Positions 1 through 10,142 are shown, counted from the first letter of the stretch. The stretch: 51,184 nucleotides of DNA from Gammaproteobacteria bacterium (GCA_025359085.1 JANYHL010000104.1:1-51184); one strand, 5' to 3'. Numbers and translations are program-made. Notes: a model not told the origin generated them from the sequence alone.

Positions 1-388
1 TCGAGGCACTGGCCACCGGCACCCGCTCGAACGAGACAAAAATGTCGCCGACCTTCTTGTTGAAGGCGCGCTCAATCGAGGCAATGGCGACGTCGCTGTC
101 AAACGGCGGCACCCGATCCTGCAAGCGGGCCAGTTCATCGGCAATGTCGAGCGGCAGCAAGTCGCGCCGGGTTGACAGCACCTGGCCGAACTTGACAAAA
201 ATGGGGCCCAAGCTCTCCAGCGCCTCCCGAATGCGTTGGCCGCGAGGCGCGTCAAGCTTGCGCCCGATCGAGACCATGCGGGCCAAAGCATGCAGCCAGG
301 GCTTTTGAAAGCTGGTCAGGAACAACTCATCAAGGCCAAATCGCAGCAACATCCAGACGATAAAGACGCCGCGAAACAAACGCGTCAT
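1..388 (-). CDS. ubiB: UbiB, ubiquinone biosynthesis ABC1/UbiB-family protein (N-terminal part; cut by window edge)
   Basis: The reverse strand is open from an ATG at 388 to the left edge, giving about 129 codons of the N-terminus. The translation carries the UbiB-family motif FVKFGQ (KxGQ type), followed by a stretch beginning STRRDLLP, which is characteristic of this atypical kinase/ATPase family. UbiB is a membrane-associated accessory protein of aerobic ubiquinone synthesis. Its ATG overlaps the TGA of the upstream ubiJ (ATGA), indicating translational coupling. The ATP-binding and C-terminal membrane segments lie outside the window, so whether the gene is intact cannot be judged. Confidence 0.9.
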   Translation of the reverse strand, partial: MTRLFRGVFIVWMLLRFGLDELFLTSFQKPWLHALARMVSIGRKLDAPRGQRIREALESLGPIFVKFGQVLSTRRDLLPLDIADELARLQDRVPPFDSDVAIASIERAFNKKVGDIFVSFERVPVASAS

Positions 389-939
389 GTTGGCGCCTTG
401 CTCGGGCCGGATGCCACCGCATTGCCCAGAAACTGGCGCAGGCTCGCCGCCATGTTGCGCGCCGCTTGGCCCAACGTATGAGCGGGCGCGTCGCCCAGCA
501 CCCGCGCCAGGTCTTCTTCGATGTCCCAGCGCACATGATCGACCAGCCAGTTCACCTCGGCGGCCAGTTGCACATCGCCTTCAATGCGCACCGGCGGCTT
601 GTCGCCGCGCAGCATGCCTTGCGCCAGCGCCCATGGCGATTCTTCAGAAACCGCCAGCACCAGGTCGGGCTGGGCTTGCGCCGTGGCGCGGTCGAGTAAA
701 CCGGCCGGCGTGGCGGTCAGCTTGAGCGCAAAAGAGCGCCATTGCATCAGGACGACACGCCCATTTTGCCGGGCCAGGCGGCTGGTCGCCTCACTTTCCT
801 GCATCAAAATGTGATTGAGCAGCAAGACGATGCGACGTTGCGCCTCATCGACCGCCCATTGCGGCGGCTGCAAATTGGGCAGGGGGGGGGGGTTCTGAAG
901 GAGACCCTCCAGCCATAAAAAAGGGGACTGTGTTGCCAT
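385..939 (-). CDS. ubiJ: UbiJ-like SCP2-domain accessory factor of ubiquinone biosynthesis
   Basis: This is a 184-residue protein encoded between ubiE/Tim44-like and ubiB. UbiJ in enterobacteria is about 200 residues with an N-terminal SCP2 lipid-binding domain and organises the soluble Ubi complex. The assignment rests mainly on position (the ubiE-ubiJ-ubiB order is conserved in proteobacteria), on length, and on the SCP2-like N-terminal half with its aliphatic/aromatic core. The ATG at 939 is preceded by a purine-rich GGGGGC sequence. The stop overlaps the ubiB start (ATGA). The early part of the gene contains an uninterrupted run of 11 C on the coding strand (882-892), giving a Pro-Pro-Pro stretch at about residue 17. 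Confidence 0.75.
   Translation of the reverse strand: MATQSPFLWLEGLLQNPPPLPNLQPPQWAVDEAQRRIVLLLNHILMQESEATSRLARQNGRVVLMQWRSFALKLTATPAGLLDRATAQAQPDLVLAVSEESPWALAQGMLRGDKPPVRIEGDVQLAAEVNWLVDHVRWDIEEDLARVLGDAPAHTLGQAARNMAASLRQFLGNAVASGPSKAPT
882..892. repeat. G11/C11 homopolymer inside ubiJ
   Basis: Eleven consecutive G on the plus strand (C on the coding strand) fall near codons 17-20 of ubiJ. Tracts of this length are prone to slipped-strand mispairing and also to sequencing error. A one-base change would frameshift ubiJ near its N-terminus. Confidence 0.95.
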
Positions 940-1019
940 AGCCCCCGATTATTCCCTGAAATTGAACTGTTCTCGTGACCGGCTGTGATGGCGGCCCCGG
1001 ATCATGTCCGGCGTGACCG

Positions 1020-1988
1020 CTATTGCAGTGCCTGCACCCCAGCCACCAACCAACCACTTTTGCCATTCTTGGTCTTGGTCATGTTCCACACTTCGCGGAA
1101 CGGGCTGGCGCCGGCCGAAGGCTCTTCGCGGATCATGCCGGAAAACTCGACACTGGCCATGTAATCATCACCTGTATCTTCAATGCCCAAAAGCTGCGCG
1201 TCAATCATGACGACATCGGTGAGGTTGACCGGGCCGCCGGGATGGGCTTCGCGCTCGGCGAGTTGCGCCTGTATCTCTTTAAGCATGGTGTCGGTCATCA
1301 TGACGCGCAAGGCATTGATGTCTGACTTGTCCCAAGCGGCCTGCAGCGACACGAAATTCGCTTTCGCCGACTGGAGAAAGCCCTCGGCATCAAAGCCCGC
1401 CGGAATGCCCCAGCTTTGGGAACCCGACAGGCCCGAACCGATCATCGAAGCTTCTGCGGCGGACTCCGTTTTCAGCGCGGAAAATGCCGTGTTATTGCGC
1501 TCCCAGGGACGGGCTGAAGCGTCATTCCCCACATTCTCAGGCCGGTAGCTGGCGGGCATCTGCTCGGTACTGGCGGGAGTTGCGCCTTGAAAAGCAAACG
1601 GCGAGCTGGTCGTATTCTGGGATGGCGCGCCCGGGCGGGAGCGCTTGAACCAGGCCACGGCCATCATGATCACCAGGGCCAGCAACGCAAACATCATGAT
1701 TTGGCCAAAAGCCCCGCCCATGCCCAGAGAGTTGGCCAACCAGGCCAAACCCAGACCGGCGGCCAGGCCGCCCAGCATGGCACCCCAGGGCCGCTTGGGC
1801 GCCACGGCGGCCGGAGCAACCGGCGCCGCCGCCGGGGCTTTGGCAGCGCCCTGCGCGGGCGCGGCCTGCCGCTGCGTCACATTGGAAGACTGCTTGCCAA
1901 ACGACCGTCCACCGCCAAAACGCGCGGCCTCGGCATTAAAACCGGCTAAAAGCATGAATGCCGCCAAAACCCAAGTCCACAATTTCAT
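1020..1988 (-). CDS. Tim44-like domain membrane protein
   Basis: This 322-residue protein starts at the ATG at 1988, which follows a GGAG Shine-Dalgarno and opens a clear signal sequence/first membrane segment (MKLWTWVLAAFMLLAGF). An upstream in-frame start at 2033 would overlap ubiE and hide the signal, so it is less likely. After the signal come a Gly/Arg patch (RFGGGRSFGKQ) typical of bacterial Tim44-like proteins, an Ala/Pro-rich linker, two hydrophobic segments at about residues 70-105 and a soluble C-terminal Tim44-like domain (about 195-320). The function of the bacterial family is poorly defined. Location between ubiE and ubiJ is frequent in Comamonadaceae, but a direct role in ubiquinone synthesis is not shown. 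Confidence 0.8.
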   Translation of the reverse strand: MKLWTWVLAAFMLLAGFNAEAARFGGGRSFGKQSSNVTQRQAAPAQGAAKAPAAAPVAPAAVAPKRPWGAMLGGLAAGLGLAWLANSLGMGGAFGQIMMFALLALVIMMAVAWFKRSRPGAPSQNTTSSPFAFQGATPASTEQMPASYRPENVGNDASARPWERNNTAFSALKTESAAEASMIGSGLSGSQSWGIPAGFDAEGFLQSAKANFVSLQAAWDKSDINALRVMMTDTMLKEIQAQLAEREAHPGGPVNLTDVVMIDAQLLGIEDTGDDYMASVEFSGMIREEPSAGASPFREVWNMTKTKNGKSGWLVAGVQALQ

Positions 1989-2013
1989 ACGTATCTCCAA
2001 AAAATTCTTGACA

Positions 2014-2745
2014 TCAACATTTAATGCCGACATGCAAGGCTACCAGCCCACCCGTGAGGTTGTGGTAATCCACATGGCCAAAGCCACTATTTTTCATCAG
2101 GACTTTGAGTTCTTCTTGCCCCGGATGCATGCGAATCGACTCGGCCAGATAACGGTAGCTGGCATCGTCACCGGCCACCAGTTGCCCCAGCTTGGGCAAC
2201 ACCTTGAAGGAATACCAGTCGTAAATTTTTTCCAGCGGCGGCGCCACCTTGGAAAACTCCAGCACCAGCAATTTGCCGCCGGCTTTGAGCACCCGGTTCA
2301 TCTCGGCCAGCGCCAGGTCTTTATGTGTCATGTTGCGCAGGCCAAAAGCGACACTGACCACGTCAAAGTGATTGCTGGGGAACGGCAGCTTTTCGGCGTC
2401 GCACACCACCGTCGGCAGGGCGACGCCAGCGTCCAGCAAGCGATTGCGACCGGTGCGCAGCATCGCTTCGTTGATGTCGGTATGCACCACTTGCCCGCTC
2501 TTGCCGACTTTTTTGGAAAAAGCCAGCGCCAGGTCCCCGGTGCCACCGGCAATGTCGAGCACCTGTTGGCCCTCACGGACATTGGCGACCATCACCGTGA
2601 AGGCTTTCCAGGCGCGGTGCAAACCCATCGACATCAGGTCGTTCATCAGGTCGTATTTGGGCGCCACGGAGTCAAACACGCCCCGAACGTGCTTCGCTTT
2701 TTCGGTTTCTTCAACCGACTTGTAGCCAAAATGTGTTGTCGTCAT
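2014..2745 (-). CDS. ubiE: UbiE, demethylubiquinone/demethylmenaquinone C-methyltransferase
   Basis: This 243-residue protein matches the UbiE/COQ5 family in length and motifs. It has an N-terminal [14 protein letters not shown] block, SAM-binding motif [14 protein letters not shown] at about residues 63-75, an acidic motif around HTDINEAML, and the family block [10 protein letters not shown]. It performs the SAM-dependent C-methylation in ubiquinone (and menaquinone) synthesis. It lies 25 bp upstream of the Tim44-like gene and in the same direction as ubiJ and ubiB, consistent with one operon. Confidence 0.96.
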   Translation of the reverse strand: MTTTHFGYKSVEETEKAKHVRGVFDSVAPKYDLMNDLMSMGLHRAWKAFTVMVANVREGQQVLDIAGGTGDLALAFSKKVGKSGQVVHTDINEAMLRTGRNRLLDAGVALPTVVCDAEKLPFPSNHFDVVSVAFGLRNMTHKDLALAEMNRVLKAGGKLLVLEFSKVAPPLEKIYDWYSFKVLPKLGQLVAGDDASYRYLAESIRMHPGQEELKVLMKNSGFGHVDYHNLTGGLVALHVGIKC

Positions 2746-2823
2746 GAGTGCAATACTAAACGCGAACCAAGAAAGCCATGATCAGGCTATCCGCACGCGT
2801 GGGTGTGTTGAGAAGTTATTTGA

Positions 2824-2878
2824 TGAAATTGAGCTCTAGCCCTTGCGACCATTGCTTCATATGCTATTAATTTAATTG
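2824..2878. repeat. Dispersed intergenic repeat copy ("CTCTAGCCC" family)
   Basis: This stretch between the DUF971 gene and ubiE holds the motif AGCTCTAGCCC, then a short variable centre, then TGCTATTAATTTAAT. The same layout (CTCTAGCCC, centre, TAGCTnnTnAAAAT) recurs at 5313, 13022 (inverted), 15893, 21653, 26925, 33785, 34583, 36140 and 46652. I recall such elements as frequent between genes in Comamonadaceae. The rest of the 143-bp gap shows nothing else I can support. Confidence 0.7.
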
Positions 2879-2888
2879 TATTGCGGGA

Positions 2889-3302
2889 TTAGTGGCTGGC
2901 ACAGCTTTTTCCCGCTTTCTCAGGCATGGGCGCATCCCGATCCACCCCGGCGGCGCTCAGGCGGGCGGAGTAGTCAGCCCACAGCTTGTCCTGCTGGGAA
3001 CCCAGGAAATAGAGGTAATCCCACGAGAAGATGCCCGAGTCATGACCATCCGAGAACGTGGGCTGGATGGCGTAGTTGCCGACCGGCTCCAGCCCGGCCA
3101 GTTCAACCTGGCGCTTGCCGGTCTGCAATACCTCTTGCCCCGGCCCGTGGCCGGCCACTTCGGCCGAGGGCGAGTACACGCGCATCAGCTCAAACGGAAT
3201 GCGAAAGGTAGCGCCATCCGAAAAAACCACTTCCAGCACCTTGGACTGGCTGTGCACCGTGATCGCCTGGGGCGTCGGCGCGCCTGTTTGCAAACCTGCC
3301 AT
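2889..3302 (-). CDS. DUF971 / gamma-butyrobetaine hydroxylase-like N-terminal domain protein
   Basis: This protein of about 137 residues belongs to DUF971. Its visible blocks are VVFSDGATFRIPFELMRVYS and, later, NYAIQPTFSDGHDSGIFSWDYL, the latter being the strongest signature of the family. The start is set at the ATG at 3302 because AAGAAGG lies 8 bp upstream. A GTG three codons earlier would overlap that ribosome-binding site. The family is widespread next to ubiE in betaproteobacteria, and a link to Fe-S or quinone metabolism has been suggested but is not shown here. It follows the HIT gene by about 50 bp in a minus-strand operon. Confidence 0.85.
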   Translation of the reverse strand: MAGLQTGAPTPQAITVHSQSKVLEVVFSDGATFRIPFELMRVYSPSAEVAGHGPGQEVLQTGKRQVELAGLEPVGNYAIQPTFSDGHDSGIFSWDYLYFLGSQQDKLWADYSARLSAAGVDRDAPMPEKAGKSCASH

Positions 3303-3351
3303 ATGAACCACCTTCTTAAAATTTCCAGCTACAAACCATGAAAAAAGAACG

Positions 3352-3780
3352 TTACACCGAAAGCGCCCGCGCTATCACGCCGTCCACCTGGTCCAGGCGC
3401 GCGGCAAGTGCCGCCAGCGCGGCACCATCCACCGGACGCTGCGGCGAGCCCCAGACCGGCGCTGGAAAATGACTGTCCCAGTCAAAACGCGCAATCACAT
3501 GCCAGTGCAGGTGAGGTACGACGTTGCCCAGGGCGGCCAGGTTGACCTTGGTTGGCTGCAGTTGCTCACGCAAGACCTGTTCCACCGCACCCACCGCCGC
3601 CATGCACAGGGCGCGATCACTCAAATCAAGGTCCGAAAACTCGGCCACATGCGCCGTCCAGACCACGCGGTAAAAGGCCGGAAAACCGACCTCGTCGGCC
3701 CGGATGACACGGAATTTTTCAGCCTGAAAAACCAGTACTCCACCAGGGGTGGTGCACAGGGGGCAGCTTGCGTCCTCCAT
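3352..3780 (-). CDS. HIT-family nucleotide hydrolase-like protein
   Basis: The preferred start is the ATG at 3780 (MEDASCPLC), giving 142 residues. A longer frame to 3846 would run into the upstream dehydrogenase gene. The N-terminal CPLC and the C-terminal histidine-triad motif HLHWH at about residues 105-110 identify a HIT-superfamily protein, a family of nucleoside phosphoramidate or dinucleotide hydrolases. The substrate cannot be told from sequence alone. The gene starts 5 bp after the dehydrogenase stop codon, so the two are almost certainly cotranscribed. Confidence 0.85.
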   Translation of the reverse strand: MEDASCPLCTTPGGVLVFQAEKFRVIRADEVGFPAFYRVVWTAHVAEFSDLDLSDRALCMAAVGAVEQVLREQLQPTKVNLAALGNVVPHLHWHVIARFDWDSHFPAPVWGSPQRPVDGAALAALAARLDQVDGVIARALSV

Positions 3781-3785
3781 AAAAG

Positions 3786-6700
3786 CTAGACCAGCACCCG
3801 TTCGATGCCGCCGTCGTTGGCCTTTTTGACGTACTCCGGCATCCACTGCGCACCCAGAATCTGGTTCGCCATCTCGACCACGATGTAGTCGGCCTCTAAC
3901 AAACCGTTATTCAGGTCCTCCCCAAAACGGCTCAGGCCCTGCAGGCAGGCCGGGCACGAGGTCAATATCTTGACGTTCTCTTTGGCCCCCAACAGACCCT
4001 GCGCGCGCAACTGGGCCTCGCCTTTGAGAATCTCTTCTTCCTTGCGAAAGCGCACTTGGGTGGACACATCCGGTCGGTTCAGCGCCAGCGTGCCCGACTC
4101 GCCACAGCAGCGCTCGGACTGAATCACGTTGTTGCCCAACAAGGCTTTCACCGTCTTGATCGGCTCCTGCAGCTTCATCGGGCTGTGGCAGGGGTCGTGG
4201 AACAGGAAGGCGCCTGCGTTGGCCAGCGTGATGCCTTTTTCCAGCAGGTATTCATGGATGTCGATGATGCGGCTGCCAGGGAATATCTTGTCAAACTCGT
4301 AGCCCTGCAACTGGTCAAAACAGGTGCCGCAGCTCACCACCACAGTCTTGATGTCGAGGTAGTTCAGGGTATTGGCGACCCGGTGAAACAGCACCCGGTT
4401 GTCGGTGATGATTTTCTCGGCCTTGTCAAACTCGCCGCCGCCGCGCTGCGGGTAGCCGCAGCACAGGTAGCCCGGGGGCAGCACGGTCTGCACGCCGGCG
4501 TGCCACAGCATCGCCTGCGTCGCCAGCCCGACCTGGCTGAACAGGCGCTCGGAACCGCAACCGGGGAAATAAAACACCGCCTCGGTCTCGGCCGTGGTGG
4601 TCTGCGGGTTGCGGATGATCGGCACGTAGTCTTTGTCTTCGATGTCGAGCAAGGCGCGTGCCGTCTTCTTGGGCAGCCCTCCGGGCAACTTCTTGTTGAC
4701 GAAGTGAATGATCTGCTCTCGCAAAGGTGCCGTGCCCAGCGTGGCTGGTGGCGCCTTGGTTTGCGGGCGGGACAGCGTGCGCAGCACATCCGCTGCCAGG
4801 CGCTGCCCCTTGATGGCGAGCCTGGTCATGACCGCGCGCGCCAACTTGATGCTCTGCGGGTTGGTGGCGTTGAGCATGAACATGGCGGCGGCGCCCGCCG
4901 GGCGGAAGCTCTTTTTTCCCATCTTGCGCAGCAGGTTGCGCATGTTCATGGTGACGTCGCCAAAGTCGATATTGACCGGGCACGGCGACAGGCATTTGTG
5001 GCAGACCGTGCAATGGTCGGCCACGTCTTCAAACTCCTGCCAATGCTTGATGCTCACGCCGCGACGGGTTTGCTCCTCGTACAAAAACGCCTCGACCAGG
5101 AGCGAGGTCGCCAGAATCTTGTTGCGCGGGCTGTAGAGCAAATTGGCGCGCGGCACATGGGTGGCGCACACCGGTTTGCACTTGCCGCAACGCAGGCAGT
5201 CTTTCACGCTGGCGGCTATTGATCCAATGTCGGACTGCTGCATGATCAGCGACTCGTGCCCCATCAGGCCAAAGCTGGGGGTATAGGCGTTGCTCAAGTC
5301 GGCATGCATCAAATCAGGCTCTAGCCCCCGTCCTTCCTTAGTAAGCAGCTCTTTATTTCGTAGCAACTTGCCCTTGTTGAAACGCCCTTCCGGGTCGACT
5401 CTAGCCTTGTAGTCCGTGAACGGCTGCAACTCCTCGTCGCTCAAGAATTCCAATTTTGTGATGCCAATGCCGTGCTCGCCCGAGATCACGCCGTCGAGCG
5501 AGCGCGCCAGTGCCATGATGCGTTTGACGGCAGCATGGGCGGCTTGCAGCATCTCGTAGTCGTCGCTGTTGACGGGGATATTGGTGTGCACATTGCCATC
5601 ACCGGCGTGCATGTGCAATGCCACCCAGACCCGGCCTTTAAGCACCCGCTGGTGAATGGTGTTGCACTCGCGCAGGATCGGCTCGAAGGCCGCCCCGGAG
5701 AAGATTTGCTGCAGCGGCGCGCGAATCTGCGTCTTCCAGCTGGCGCGCAAGCTGTGGTCCTGCAACTCGGGAAACAATGATCCGACCTCGTGCAACCAAC
5801 CCGCCCAAAGCGTGCGCACCTCGGCGATCAGTCCAGCAGCCTGCGCCACACGGTCTTCGAGCAACTCGGCGGCGGCAACGGCGTTGGCGTCCTCCTGCTT
5901 GCCCAGGGGCAAATGACCTTGGGCAAAAAACTCCTGCAACGCGTCACACAGCGCCAGTTTATTTGTAAGGCTGAGCTCGATGTTGATGCGCTCAATGCCG
6001 TCGGTATATTCGGCCATGCGCGGCAGCGGAATGACGACGTCTTCGTTGATCTTGAACGCGTTGGTGTGGCGGCTGATGGCGGCGGTGCGCTTGCGATCAA
6101 GCCAGAACTTCTTGCGCGCTTCCGGGCTGATGGCAATAAAGCCTTCGCCATGGCGTGAGTTGGCGATGCGCACCACCTCACTCGTGACCCGCGCCACCGC
6201 ATCGGCGTCGTCACCGGCAATGTCGCCAAACAGCACCATCTTGGGCACGCCGCCCCCACTCAAACCGGTGCTGCGCTTGCTCTTGGTGGCGTAGCCCACC
6301 GCTTTCAAATAGCGGTCATCCAGGTGCTCCAGCCCGGCCAGCAACACGCCTGAGCGCGCCGCTTCTGCAAACATGAAATCCTTGATCTCGACAATGCTGG
6401 GCACGGCGTCACGGGCATTGCCGAAAAACTCCAGGCACACGGTGCGGGTGTGCGTGGGCATGCGGTGCACCACCCAGCGCGCACTGGTAATCAGGCCATC
6501 GCAGCCTTCTTTTTGAATCCCCGGCAGGCCACTCAGGAATTTGTCGGTCACATCCTTGCCGAGGCCTTCCTTGCGGAAGGACTTGCCGGGAATATCCAGC
6601 CGCTCGGTGCGCAGCAGGGTTTTGCCGTCGGCCTTGAAATACTTCAACTCAAAGCTGGCCAGCGCCGTGTCGTGAATCTTGCCCAGGTTGTGGCCAATGC

Positions 6701-7709
6701 GCGTGACCTCCAGCCACTCGGCTTGCGGCGTCACCATGCGCCAGCTGGCCAGGTTGTCCAGCGAAGTGCCCCACAGCACGGCCTTTTTGCCACCCGCGTT
6801 CATGGCAATGTTGCCGCCGATACAGGAGGCCTCGGCCGAGGTCGGGTCGACCGCAAACACGAAGCCGGCGCGCTCGGCCGCCTGCGACACGCGCTGGGTC
6901 ACGACACCGGCTTCGGTCCACACCGTGGCCACCGGCTGGTCCAACCCCGGCAGCTGGACCAGCTCGACTTCGGTCATGGCCTCCAACTTTTCGGTGTTGA
7001 TCACCGCGCTTTTCCAGGTCAGGGGAATCGCGCCGCCGGTGTAGCCAGTGCCGCCACCGCGTGGAATGATGGTCAGGCCCAGCTCAATACAGCCTTTGAC
7101 CAGACCTTCCATTTCGGCCTCGGTGTCGGGCGTCAGCACCACAAACGGGTACTCGACGCGCCAGTCGGTGGCGTCGGTGACGTGGCTCACGCGCGAGAGG
7201 CCGTCAAACTTGATATTGTCTTTGGCCGTCAACTTCAGCAGCACGCGCTGGGTTTTGCGCCGCAGCGCCGCGGCTTCGACAAACGAGTCGTCAAAGGCCT
7301 GCACCGCCTGCGCGGCGGCCTGCAGCAGTTCGCCCACCAGTCCATCCCGCTCGCGATCGGTTTCAGGGGTGCGGCGCTTTTGCACCTCGTCCAGACGATG
7401 ATGCAGCGCATTGACCAGCAGCACCCGGCGTTTCGGGTTGTCCAGCAGGTCGTCCTGCAAATAGGGGTTGCGCTGCACCACCCAGATATCACCCAGCACC
7501 TCGTACAGCATGCGGGCTGAGCGACCGGTGCGGCGCTCATCGCGCAGGCGGTTCAGCCAGTCCCAGGCCGCTTGTCCGAGCAGGCGGATGACGATTTCGC
7601 GGTCAGAAAACGAGGTGTAGTTGTAGGGAATTTCGCGAATGCGTTCTTGGCCCTTTAACGCAATAGCGCCGAAGGGCAGCAAAGGCTTGAGCTGAAGGGG
7701 AGCGTTCAT
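3786..7709 (-). CDS. Large FAD-linked oxidase with Fe-S / CCG domains (DUF3683, GlcD-GlpC type fusion)
   Basis: This is a 1307-residue single-chain dehydrogenase. The order is: a DUF3683-type N-terminal region (about 1-170); a PCMH-type FAD-binding domain (motif [12 protein letters not shown] at about 215) with its C-terminal partner domain ([12 protein letters not shown] and SGEHGIG at about 705-750); two ferredoxin-like clusters ([11 protein letters not shown] at about 836, [14 protein letters not shown] at about 898); and two cysteine-rich CCG-type domains (CCGYP at about 1081, CCGESG at about 1198). This combines the GlcD- and GlcF/GlpC-type subunits of 2-hydroxyacid (lactate/glycolate) oxidoreductases in one protein. 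The electron acceptor is probably the quinone pool, which fits the ubi genes downstream, but the substrate is inferred only. An intergenic-type repeat forms the linker between the flavin and Fe-S halves (see 5313-5372). Confidence 0.88.
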   Translation of the reverse strand: MNAPLQLKPLLPFGAIALKGQERIREIPYNYTSFSDREIVIRLLGQAAWDWLNRLRDERRTGRSARMLYEVLGDIWVVQRNPYLQDDLLDNPKRRVLLVNALHHRLDEVQKRRTPETDRERDGLVGELLQAAAQAVQAFDDSFVEAAALRRKTQRVLLKLTAKDNIKFDGLSRVSHVTDATDWRVEYPFVVLTPDTEAEMEGLVKGCIELGLTIIPRGGGTGYTGGAIPLTWKSAVINTEKLEAMTEVELVQLPGLDQPVATVWTEAGVVTQRVSQAAERAGFVFAVDPTSAEASCIGGNIAMNAGGKKAVLWGTSLDNLASWRMVTPQAEWLEVTRIGHNLGKIHDTALASFELKYFKADGKTLLRTERLDIPGKSFRKEGLGKDVTDKFLSGLPGIQKEGCDGLITSARWVVHRMPTHTRTVCLEFFGNARDAVPSIVEIKDFMFAEAARSGVLLAGLEHLDDRYLKAVGYATKSKRSTGLSGGGVPKMVLFGDIAGDDADAVARVTSEVVRIANSRHGEGFIAISPEARKKFWLDRKRTAAISRHTNAFKINEDVVIPLPRMAEYTDGIERINIELSLTNKLALCDALQEFFAQGHLPLGKQEDANAVAAAELLEDRVAQAAGLIAEVRTLWAGWLHEVGSLFPELQDHSLRASWKTQIRAPLQQIFSGAAFEPILRECNTIHQRVLKGRVWVALHMHAGDGNVHTNIPVNSDDYEMLQAAHAAVKRIMALARSLDGVISGEHGIGITKLEFLSDEELQPFTDYKARVDPEGRFNKGKLLRNKELLTKEGRGLEPDLMHADLSNAYTPSFGLMGHESLIMQQSDIGSIAASVKDCLRCGKCKPVCATHVPRANLLYSPRNKILATSLLVEAFLYEEQTRRGVSIKHWQEFEDVADHCTVCHKCLSPCPVNIDFGDVTMNMRNLLRKMGKKSFRPAGAAAMFMLNATNPQSIKLARAVMTRLAIKGQRLAADVLRTLSRPQTKAPPATLGTAPLREQIIHFVNKKLPGGLPKKTARALLDIEDKDYVPIIRNPQTTTAETEAVFYFPGCGSERLFSQVGLATQAMLWHAGVQTVLPPGYLCCGYPQRGGGEFDKAEKIITDNRVLFHRVANTLNYLDIKTVVVSCGTCFDQLQGYEFDKIFPGSRIIDIHEYLLEKGITLANAGAFLFHDPCHSPMKLQEPIKTVKALLGNNVIQSERCCGESGTLALNRPDVSTQVRFRKEEEILKGEAQLRAQGLLGAKENVKILTSCPACLQGLSRFGEDLNNGLLEADYIVVEMANQILGAQWMPEYVKKANDGGIERVLV
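5313..5372. repeat. Dispersed repeat copy embedded in coding sequence
   Basis: On the reverse strand this segment reads AGCTGCTTACTAAGGAAGG followed by ACGGGGGCTAGAGCCTGATT. It closely matches the intergenic copy at 46652 (AGCTGCTTGCGCATACTGG then ACGGGGGCTAGATGGCGATT). Here it lies in frame within the 1307-residue dehydrogenase and encodes [20 protein letters not shown] at about residues 778-799, between the flavoprotein and ferredoxin parts. Confidence 0.75.
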
Positions 7710-7942
7710 CGGGTTGTGTGATTGCAGCCGTTACGGACCATGGCGGCGCTAATTAGATCGGGTCCGGGCTGGGTTGATAATGTTACCGCAGCGCAGCATT
7801 GCCTTACTGGAGTGATGGAAACCCTGATGACCGTGCGTCAAAAATCTCGGTTTAATCAAGGTTTGAGCAAATTGACATTTTTTTGCAGCAAATTGGTCAT
7901 GTTTCTTGACTATGCTCAGGCCCCTAACTTCAAGGAGATCGC
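7710..7942. promoter_or_regulatory. Divergent intergenic region, dehydrogenase operon / ugp operon
   Basis: This 233-bp gap separates the minus-strand dehydrogenase operon from ugpB and must hold both promoters. An AT-rich stretch at about 7845-7920 contains TTGACA (7872-7877) and TATGCT (7911-7916), but their spacing is not that of one sigma-70 promoter. AAGGAG (7931-7936) is the ugpB ribosome-binding site. I did not find a convincing Pho box, the expected control site if ugp is phosphate-regulated as in E. coli. Confidence 0.45.
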
Positions 7943-9250
7943 ATGAAATTGAAACTTGCTGCTGTCGCTCTGGCCGCCTCGTGTGCCCTTTCCGCCCAGG
8001 CTGTGACCGAAGTCCAGTGGTGGCACTCGATGACGGCGGTGAATGGTGAATGGGTCAATGACCTGGCCAAAGGCTTCAACGCCAGCCAGTCTGACTTTAA
8101 GATCATGCCGACCTACAAAGGCACCTACGACGAATCCATGACGGCTGCCGTAGCCGCTTTCCGGGCGGGTAACGCGCCGCACATTCTGCAGGTGTTTGAA
8201 GTCGGCACCGCCACCATGATGGCCAGCAAGAACGCGATCGTGCCGGTGGGCAAGGTGATGAAAGATGCCGGGCAAAAGTTTGACCCTAAAGCCTACATTC
8301 CGGCAGTGGGCGGCTACTACACCGCCCCCAGTGGCGAGATGCTGAGCATGCCGTTCAACAGCTCGACCACCGTGTTTTATTTCAACAAAGACGCCTTCAA
8401 GGCCGCTGGCCTGGACACCAACAAAGCCCCCAGCAGCTGGCCTGAAGTCGCCTTGGCCGCCGCCAAACTCAAAGCCAACGGGCACAAATGTCCCCTGACG
8501 GTGGCGTGGCAGGGCTGGACGCAGCTTGAGAGTTTTTCCGCCTGGCACAACGTTGAATTTGCGTCCAAGAGCAACGGCCTGGGCGGCATGGACGCGCGCT
8601 TGAAGGTCAACTCGCCACTCCATGTGCGCCATATCGAGAACCTGTCCAACATGCACCAGCAAGGCCTGTTTGTGTACAAAGGTCGCGCCAATGTGCCCGA
8701 AGCCACCTTTATCTCCGGCGAATGCGCCATGATCACCACCTCCTCGGGCTTTTACGGCAACGTCAAGAAAAACGCCAAGTTTGCCTTTGGCCTGTCTCCT
8801 CTGCCCTATTACCCGGACGCACCCGGCGCACCGCAAAACACCGTCATTGGGGGTGCCAGCCTGTGGGTCATGGCCGGCAAGAAAGCCGAGGAATACAAAG
8901 GCGTTGCCCAGTTCTTCAACTACATCTCCAGCCCCGAAGTGCAGTCGGCCAGCCACAAGCGCACCGGTTACCTGCCCATCACCACAGCCGCGTTCCAATT
9001 GACTGAAAAGAGTGGTTTCTACAAGGAAAACCCCGGGACTGACGTGGCCGTCAACCAGATGATCCGCAAGGTGACCGACAAGTCGCGTGGCATCCGCCTG
9101 GGCAACTATGTGCAGATTCGCACCATTGAGGACGAAGAGCTCGAAGGCGTTTGGGGCGGCAAGAAAAGCGCCAAAGAGGCTTTGGATTCGATCGTGAAAC
9201 GGGGCAATGAGCTGCTGGAACGGTTTGAAAAAGCCAATAAAAAAGGCTAG
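7943..9250 (+). CDS. ugpB: UgpB, periplasmic sn-glycerol-3-phosphate-binding protein
   Basis: This 435-residue extracellular solute-binding protein starts with a classical signal peptide (MKLKLAAVALAASCALSAQA, cleavage probably after AQA). The start has a strong AAGGAG ribosome-binding site. The mature N-terminus VTEVQWWHSMTAVNGEW and the block YKGTYDESMTA are typical of UgpB. It captures glycerol-3-phosphate or glycerophosphodiesters for the UgpAEC importer. It is the first gene of a complete ugpBAECQ set in the same order as the E. coli operon, 10 bp before ugpA. Confidence 0.93.
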   Translation: MKLKLAAVALAASCALSAQAVTEVQWWHSMTAVNGEWVNDLAKGFNASQSDFKIMPTYKGTYDESMTAAVAAFRAGNAPHILQVFEVGTATMMASKNAIVPVGKVMKDAGQKFDPKAYIPAVGGYYTAPSGEMLSMPFNSSTTVFYFNKDAFKAAGLDTNKAPSSWPEVALAAAKLKANGHKCPLTVAWQGWTQLESFSAWHNVEFASKSNGLGGMDARLKVNSPLHVRHIENLSNMHQQGLFVYKGRANVPEATFISGECAMITTSSGFYGNVKKNAKFAFGLSPLPYYPDAPGAPQNTVIGGASLWVMAGKKAEEYKGVAQFFNYISSPEVQSASHKRTGYLPITTAAFQLTEKSGFYKENPGTDVAVNQMIRKVTDKSRGIRLGNYVQIRTIEDEELEGVWGGKKSAKEALDSIVKRGNELLERFEKANKKG

Positions 9251-9260
9251 GCGCTAAGCA

Positions 9261-10142
9261 GTGGAAAAACGCGCTTTTTTCCGGTCAGCATGGCTGCCTT
9301 GGGTGCTGATGGCCCCCCAGGTGGCAGTGATTGCGCTATTTTTCTTCTGGCCAGCCGCCCAGGCGCTGCTGCAGTCGGTGCAGCAATCGGATGCCTTTGG
9401 CACGTCGATCGACTGGGTCGGGCTGGACAATTTTCGCAACCTGTGGAACGACGAGACTTACCTGGCCTCGTTTTTCACCACCGCCATTTTTTCAACCTGG
9501 GTGGCCGTGCTGGGCATCAGTTTGTCGCTGCTGCTGGCCGTTTTTGCGGACCGCATTGTCAAAGGTGCACTGGTCTATAAAACCCTGCTGATCTGGCCCT
9601 ATGCGGTGGCCCCTGCTGTGGCCGGGGTGCTGTGGCTGTTCATGTTTGCGCCCAGCGTGGGCGTGGTGTCTTACTGGCTGCGCGCGCTCGGCATCGACTG
9701 GAATCATTTGCTCAACGGGACGCACGCCATGACGCTGGTGGTGATGGCGGCGGTGTGGAAGCAGATCTCTTACAACTTCCTGTTCTTTTTGGCGGGACTG
9801 CAAAGCATTCCCAAATCATTGATTGAAGCCGCCGCAATTGACGGTGCACGGCCCTGGCGACGCTTCTGGACGATGGTGTTCCCGCTGCTCTCTCCCACCA
9901 CCTTTTTTCTACTGGTCATCAACATCGTTTATGCGTTTTTTGACACCTTTGCCATCATTGATGCCGCCACGCAGGGCGGGCCCGGCAAAGACACCGCCAT
10001 TCTGGTTTACAAGGTTTACTTTGATGGCTTCAAGGCCATGGACATGGGCGGCTCGGCAGCGCAGTCGGTGGTGCTGATGGTGATGGTGGTGCTGCTGACC
10101 GTGGTGCAGTTCCATTTTGTCGAGAAGAAAGTGAATTACTGA
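9261..10142 (+). CDS. ugpA: UgpA, glycerol-3-phosphate ABC transporter permease
   Basis: This 293-residue permease has about six hydrophobic membrane segments. The permease EAA loop ([20 protein letters not shown], at about residues 190-210) contacts the ATPase UgpC. Translation appears to start at a GTG (9261), since no suitable ATG lies nearby before the first membrane segment. The TGA stop overlaps the ugpE start by one base (TGATG), so the two permease subunits are coupled. Confidence 0.93.
   Translation: MEKRAFFRSAWLPWVLMAPQVAVIALFFFWPAAQALLQSVQQSDAFGTSIDWVGLDNFRNLWNDETYLASFFTTAIFSTWVAVLGISLSLLLAVFADRIVKGALVYKTLLIWPYAVAPAVAGVLWLFMFAPSVGVVSYWLRALGIDWNHLLNGTHAMTLVVMAAVWKQISYNFLFFLAGLQSIPKSLIEAAAIDGARPWRRFWTMVFPLLSPTTFFLLVINIVYAFFDTFAIIDAATQGGPGKDTAILVYKVYFDGFKAMDMGGSAAQSVVLMVMVVLLTVVQFHFVEKKVNY

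Noticed and set aside
1645..2781. 378-codon plus-strand frame
   Set aside because: Antisense to the Tim44-like gene and ubiE; no recognisable domain.
4056..5222. 388-codon plus-strand frame
   Set aside because: Antisense to the well-supported 1307-residue dehydrogenase. Long antisense frames are expected in GC-rich DNA and no motif is seen. The same applies to 6450-7520.
7710..7942. Pho box controlling ugp
   Set aside because: No pair of CTGTCAT-like half-sites at the right spacing was found on either strand.
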